Source: an uncultured Clostridia bacterium
Lineage (GTDB): Bacteria > Bacillota > Clostridia > Oscillospirales > Acutalibacteraceae
Assembly: GCA_946610835.1 (NCBI GenBank)
Contig: CAMOCU010000026.1
Span: forward strand, 1 to 8,741
Reading direction: 5' to 3'
Length of the DNA: 8,741 nt
The first letter of the stretch is position 1. Each line of letters opens with the position of its first letter. The translations under genes were made by a program, and so were the position numbers. This document shows positions 6,654 to 8,741 of this stretch, piece after piece. The notes under the pieces were generated by a model. That model did not search any database. It was not told where the DNA came from and saw nothing but the letters and a program-made list of their open reading frames with translations.

Positions 6654-8285
6654 ATGCTGCGTTTGCTGTATCGGCTTTTCAATTTTCTTACAGTTTTGTC
6701 GCTTCTGTGGGCGGCGCTGTTTCCGCCTTCGCTCTCCGCAGCGCCGTTGTCGGAATTTGAAGCGCTCGTCTATCCGGCGCAGGCTGTTTTCTATCCGCAG
6801 GACGTTGGTCTGACGGAAAAACAATGGTGTTCGCGCGCAAACCCGGGAGAGGAGTATACGGCTAATCGCGGCTGGCAGGACATCAACGGCGTGATCCGTA
6901 CGCACGCATACACCGCGCAGATCAACGGCGAGGAAGTGCCGGTGTACGGCACGGCGGTTTTTATCGGTTCGACGCAAAAAGGCGCCGTGCACTGCTTTTC
7001 CGAAATCTTTGTTCCGCAGGATGCGCCGATTCACCTGCGCATAAAGCTTCAATCCGGGAAGATGCGGTTGCACAACGCGCTTGTACTGCCGTCGGCGGCA
7101 GGTATTCATCCGCAGTGCCGCCGCGGCGTCGTGACGGCGGATGTGACCGCATGCGGCAGCTTCACATTTTTATTCAACAACGCCTCCCAGTGTTATGCTT
7201 ACACGCTTTTTGTCCGTCCGCAAACGGATGAGCAGGCGCAGATCGACGCTTACCGTGCCCGATACGGTGCGCAGAATGTGACGGTTTTTTCTCCGGGCGT
7301 GCACATGCTCGACTATATTCATCTTCAGGACGCCGAAGGACAGGTGCTGTATTTGTGCCGCGGCGCTTATCTGATTGCGGCGCATCGGTACGCGATCCAA
7401 AGCGCGCAGGACGAGCTGCGCTGCACCGAACCGGATGCGACGGAAAGCAACGGGATCGGTTTGACACGTTTTCCCTTTTTGAATGTGTACCGCTGCCGCG
7501 ATGTGCATGTTGTGGGCAGCGGCGTGATCGACCTGTCCGGCCTGGATCGGCGCGAACGCCGCGGCGTAGTCTTTTCCGACTGCACGCAGGTGGAGCTGCG
7601 CGGCGTGCGGATCGTCAACGCGCCGGAATGGAGTTGTATTTTTTACGCCTGCCGCAGCGTTCATGTGGACAAAACAGACATTTTCGGTTATCGGCTCAAC
7701 AGCGACGCTTTCGCGGTCTGCAACAGTACGCATGTACTGGTGGAGGATTGCTTTGCGCGCAGCGGCGATGATCTGTTCGAGGTCAAAACGCTGGGCGGCA
7801 CGATGGATTGTGAATCCGTAACATTCCGCCGCTGTATGGCATGGGGCGGCAAGGCGCGATGCTTCGGCGTTACGGGTGAAGTGCTGCGAGCGATCCGGGA
7901 CGTGACTTTCTGCGATTGCGCCGTGCTGTGGCGGGATGCAACATGGGACAATGACCGCATTTGCTCGCTGGCCGTGATCGTGGAGGACAGCGGCGGCTGT
8001 GTAGAGAATGTGACGTTTGAAAACATTGAAATCTTTCGCGATGACGGACGAGCTATCGGGTGTATTCTGTATGGCGAGAACGTGCACAATTTTGAAGTGC
8101 AGAATGTGCGATTCCGCAATATCCGCTGCGCATCCGCACTCCCGATCAAGATTGTGACAAACGGCCGGGAGGGCTGCACGATGCACGTTACGTTGGAGAA
8201 TGTGACCGTCAACGGATCGGACGCTGTGCGCAATGTACGCCGTACTCTGCAGACGGACGGCGGCGCACAGGTACAATGGGCATAG
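6654..8285 (+). CDS. Secreted right-handed beta-helix (GH28/GH49-like) protein, probable polysaccharide enzyme
   Basis: Residues 1-29 form a signal peptide (LRLLYRLF, a hydrophobic core, SLSA). Residues 30 to about 195 are strand-rich, like the beta-sandwich placed before the helix in GH49-type enzymes. From VTVFSPGVHMLDYI onward the protein is a pectin-lyase-like parallel beta-helix. N349-S350-D351 matches the NTD motif of GH28, and G371-D372-D373, about 21 residues later, matches its DD motif, so the three acidic residues shared by GH28 and GH49 are in place. The GHG motif is absent: that stretch reads WGGKARCFGVTGE (K400-E409). The segment RDATWDNDR replaces the usual RIK region, although a separate PIK occurs later. 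I count 23 Cys in 543 residues, with C281, C310, C333 and C356 recurring at beta-helix rung spacing. It follows the protease gene with a terminator and no visible promoter between them. Hydrolysis of a plant, mucin-type or bacterial glycan is likely; the substrate is unknown. Confidence 0.85.
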   Translation: MLRLLYRLFNFLTVLSLLWAALFPPSLSAAPLSEFEALVYPAQAVFYPQDVGLTEKQWCSRANPGEEYTANRGWQDINGVIRTHAYTAQINGEEVPVYGTAVFIGSTQKGAVHCFSEIFVPQDAPIHLRIKLQSGKMRLHNALVLPSAAGIHPQCRRGVVTADVTACGSFTFLFNNASQCYAYTLFVRPQTDEQAQIDAYRARYGAQNVTVFSPGVHMLDYIHLQDAEGQVLYLCRGAYLIAAHRYAIQSAQDELRCTEPDATESNGIGLTRFPFLNVYRCRDVHVVGSGVIDLSGLDRRERRGVVFSDCTQVELRGVRIVNAPEWSCIFYACRSVHVDKTDIFGYRLNSDAFAVCNSTHVLVEDCFARSGDDLFEVKTLGGTMDCESVTFRRCMAWGGKARCFGVTGEVLRAIRDVTFCDCAVLWRDATWDNDRICSLAVIVEDSGGCVENVTFENIEIFRDDGRAIGCILYGENVHNFEVQNVRFRNIRCASALPIKIVTNGREGCTMHVTLENVTVNGSDAVRNVRRTLQTDGGAQVQWA

Positions 8286-8403
8286 AGCAGTTTGCCCGCA
8301 GCGCCTGACCGCGCTGTCTTGCGGCCGGATGAAAAATGCAGAGCCCTGACGCGCTCCGGACGGAGCAGGACGTCGGGACTCTGCAATTGCGTCAATCCGG
8401 AAA
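8286..8403. other. Convergent intergenic region between the beta-helix and holin genes
   Basis: This 118-base gap contains a weak hairpin (CAGCGC 8299-8304 with GCGCTG 8311-8316) without a T run, so it is a poor terminator for the beta-helix gene. The rest is filled by the long hairpin that ends the minus-strand gene. No promoter or small gene is seen. Confidence 0.6.
8332..8385 (-). terminator. Long hairpin terminator for the minus-strand holin gene
   Basis: Read on the minus strand, arms 8371-8385 and 8337-8351 pair over 15 positions with one C-A mismatch and one G-T wobble. An inner 5-bp stem (8353-8357 with 8362-8366) follows, then TTTTT (complement of 8332-8336). On the plus strand no T run follows, so it mainly serves the holin gene. 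Outer arms CCGGAT (8325-8330) and ATCCGG (8395-8400) flank it. Confidence 0.8.
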
Positions 8404-8741
8404 TTATGCCGCAGATGCGTCTGGATTCTTTTTACACTGCGCGTTGAATTCCGCGACGGCGGCTTCGAGCAGCATTTCGATTTCGATGTCAGCAATGCTG
8501 ATGCCCTTTGCGTCGAGCATCTGCCGGATGCCGTCGATGGCCTTCTGCTTCTTTTCGTCACCGTGCAGGTTGCGGTACATCTGCTCGACGGCCTTTACGA
8601 CCGTCTCGGCAACGTCCCTTTTTGTCTGGTCGGCGCTGATGCGCTCCCAGACACGTTTTGCGCACGCGCCGAGGAAGCCTGCAATGGCGACGAGAACGGA
8701 GTACAGAACGGTCGGTGCGTAGGTCTGTACGAATTCAGCAA
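8404..8741 (-). CDS. Phage holin, LLH family (5' end beyond window)
   Basis: The minus strand reads 112 codons plus two bases, ending in TAA (complement of 8404-8406); the start lies past the window edge. The visible N-terminal part has one hydrophobic helix (APTVLYSVLVAIAGFLGAC, about 8669-8725). A charged helical region follows with VVKAVEQMYRNLHGDEKK, then a segment QMLDAKGISIADIEIEMLLE and EAAVAEFN near the end. This order (a single N-terminal membrane helix, the VEQ..Y..L.G.EKK motif, a GI-xI turn and an EAAV-EFN end) is that of LLH-type holins. These form inner-membrane pores that release endolysins, and related proteins export toxins or enzymes. Length is near full size for the family. 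No other phage gene is in view, so it may be the edge of a prophage or a domesticated holin. It is convergent with the beta-helix gene. Confidence 0.75.
   Translation of the reverse strand, partial: AEFVQTYAPTVLYSVLVAIAGFLGACAKRVWERISADQTKRDVAETVVKAVEQMYRNLHGDEKKQKAIDGIRQMLDAKGISIADIEIEMLLEAAVAEFNAQCKKNPDASAA

Overview
The window looks like a chromosomal stretch from a Gram-positive, GC-rich gut-type Clostridia (Oscillospiraceae/Ruminococcaceae-like). I base this on the strong AGGAG/GGGGG ribosome sites, SigA-type promoters, Sec signal peptides on large secreted proteins, bacterial Ig-like (Big_2/Big_3) modules, a papain-like protease with a clostridial lectin-like domain, and an LLH-family holin. 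No RNA gene, CRISPR array, transposase or integrase is visible. The species assignment is inference.

Layout. 2-325 (+) is the 3' end of an M14 peptidoglycan-type carboxypeptidase, with an in-frame TGA near the window edge. 326-532 is an intergenic region with a near-consensus promoter and an 18-bp inverted repeat over the expected transcription start. 533-3541 (+) encodes a 1002-residue secreted protein with a short parallel beta-helix domain, a long helical middle of unknown family, a CxxC module and three C-terminal repeats built around a GTMT motif. It ends in a strong nested hairpin terminator. 3664-3692 is an extended -10 promoter with a palindrome on its -35 box. 3741-6593 (+) encodes a 950-residue secreted papain-like (C1) protease carrying a lectin-like domain, two Big_3-Big_2 pairs, another Ig-like domain and a cationic amphipathic tail. 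A terminator (6601-6633) sits directly before the ribosome site of the next gene, 6654-8285 (+), a 543-residue secreted right-handed beta-helix protein resembling GH28/GH49 enzymes and very rich in cysteine. 8404-8741 (-) is a partial, convergent LLH-type phage holin gene with its own long hairpin terminator.

How they may work together. Three consecutive genes encode Sec-exported, extracytoplasmic proteins: a beta-helix surface or matrix protein, a protease/adhesin and a polysaccharide-type beta-helix enzyme. A cell-wall peptidase fragment lies before them and a membrane holin after them. This reads as a cell-surface/extracellular region rather than a named pathway. The first two genes have their own promoters. 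The third has no promoter I can see and is probably reached by terminator read-through from the second. The most unusual points are the GTMT repeat module and its helical neighbour, the C1 protease whose catalytic Asn is Gly, the cysteine ladder in the beta-helix enzyme, and the nested inverted repeats around two terminators.
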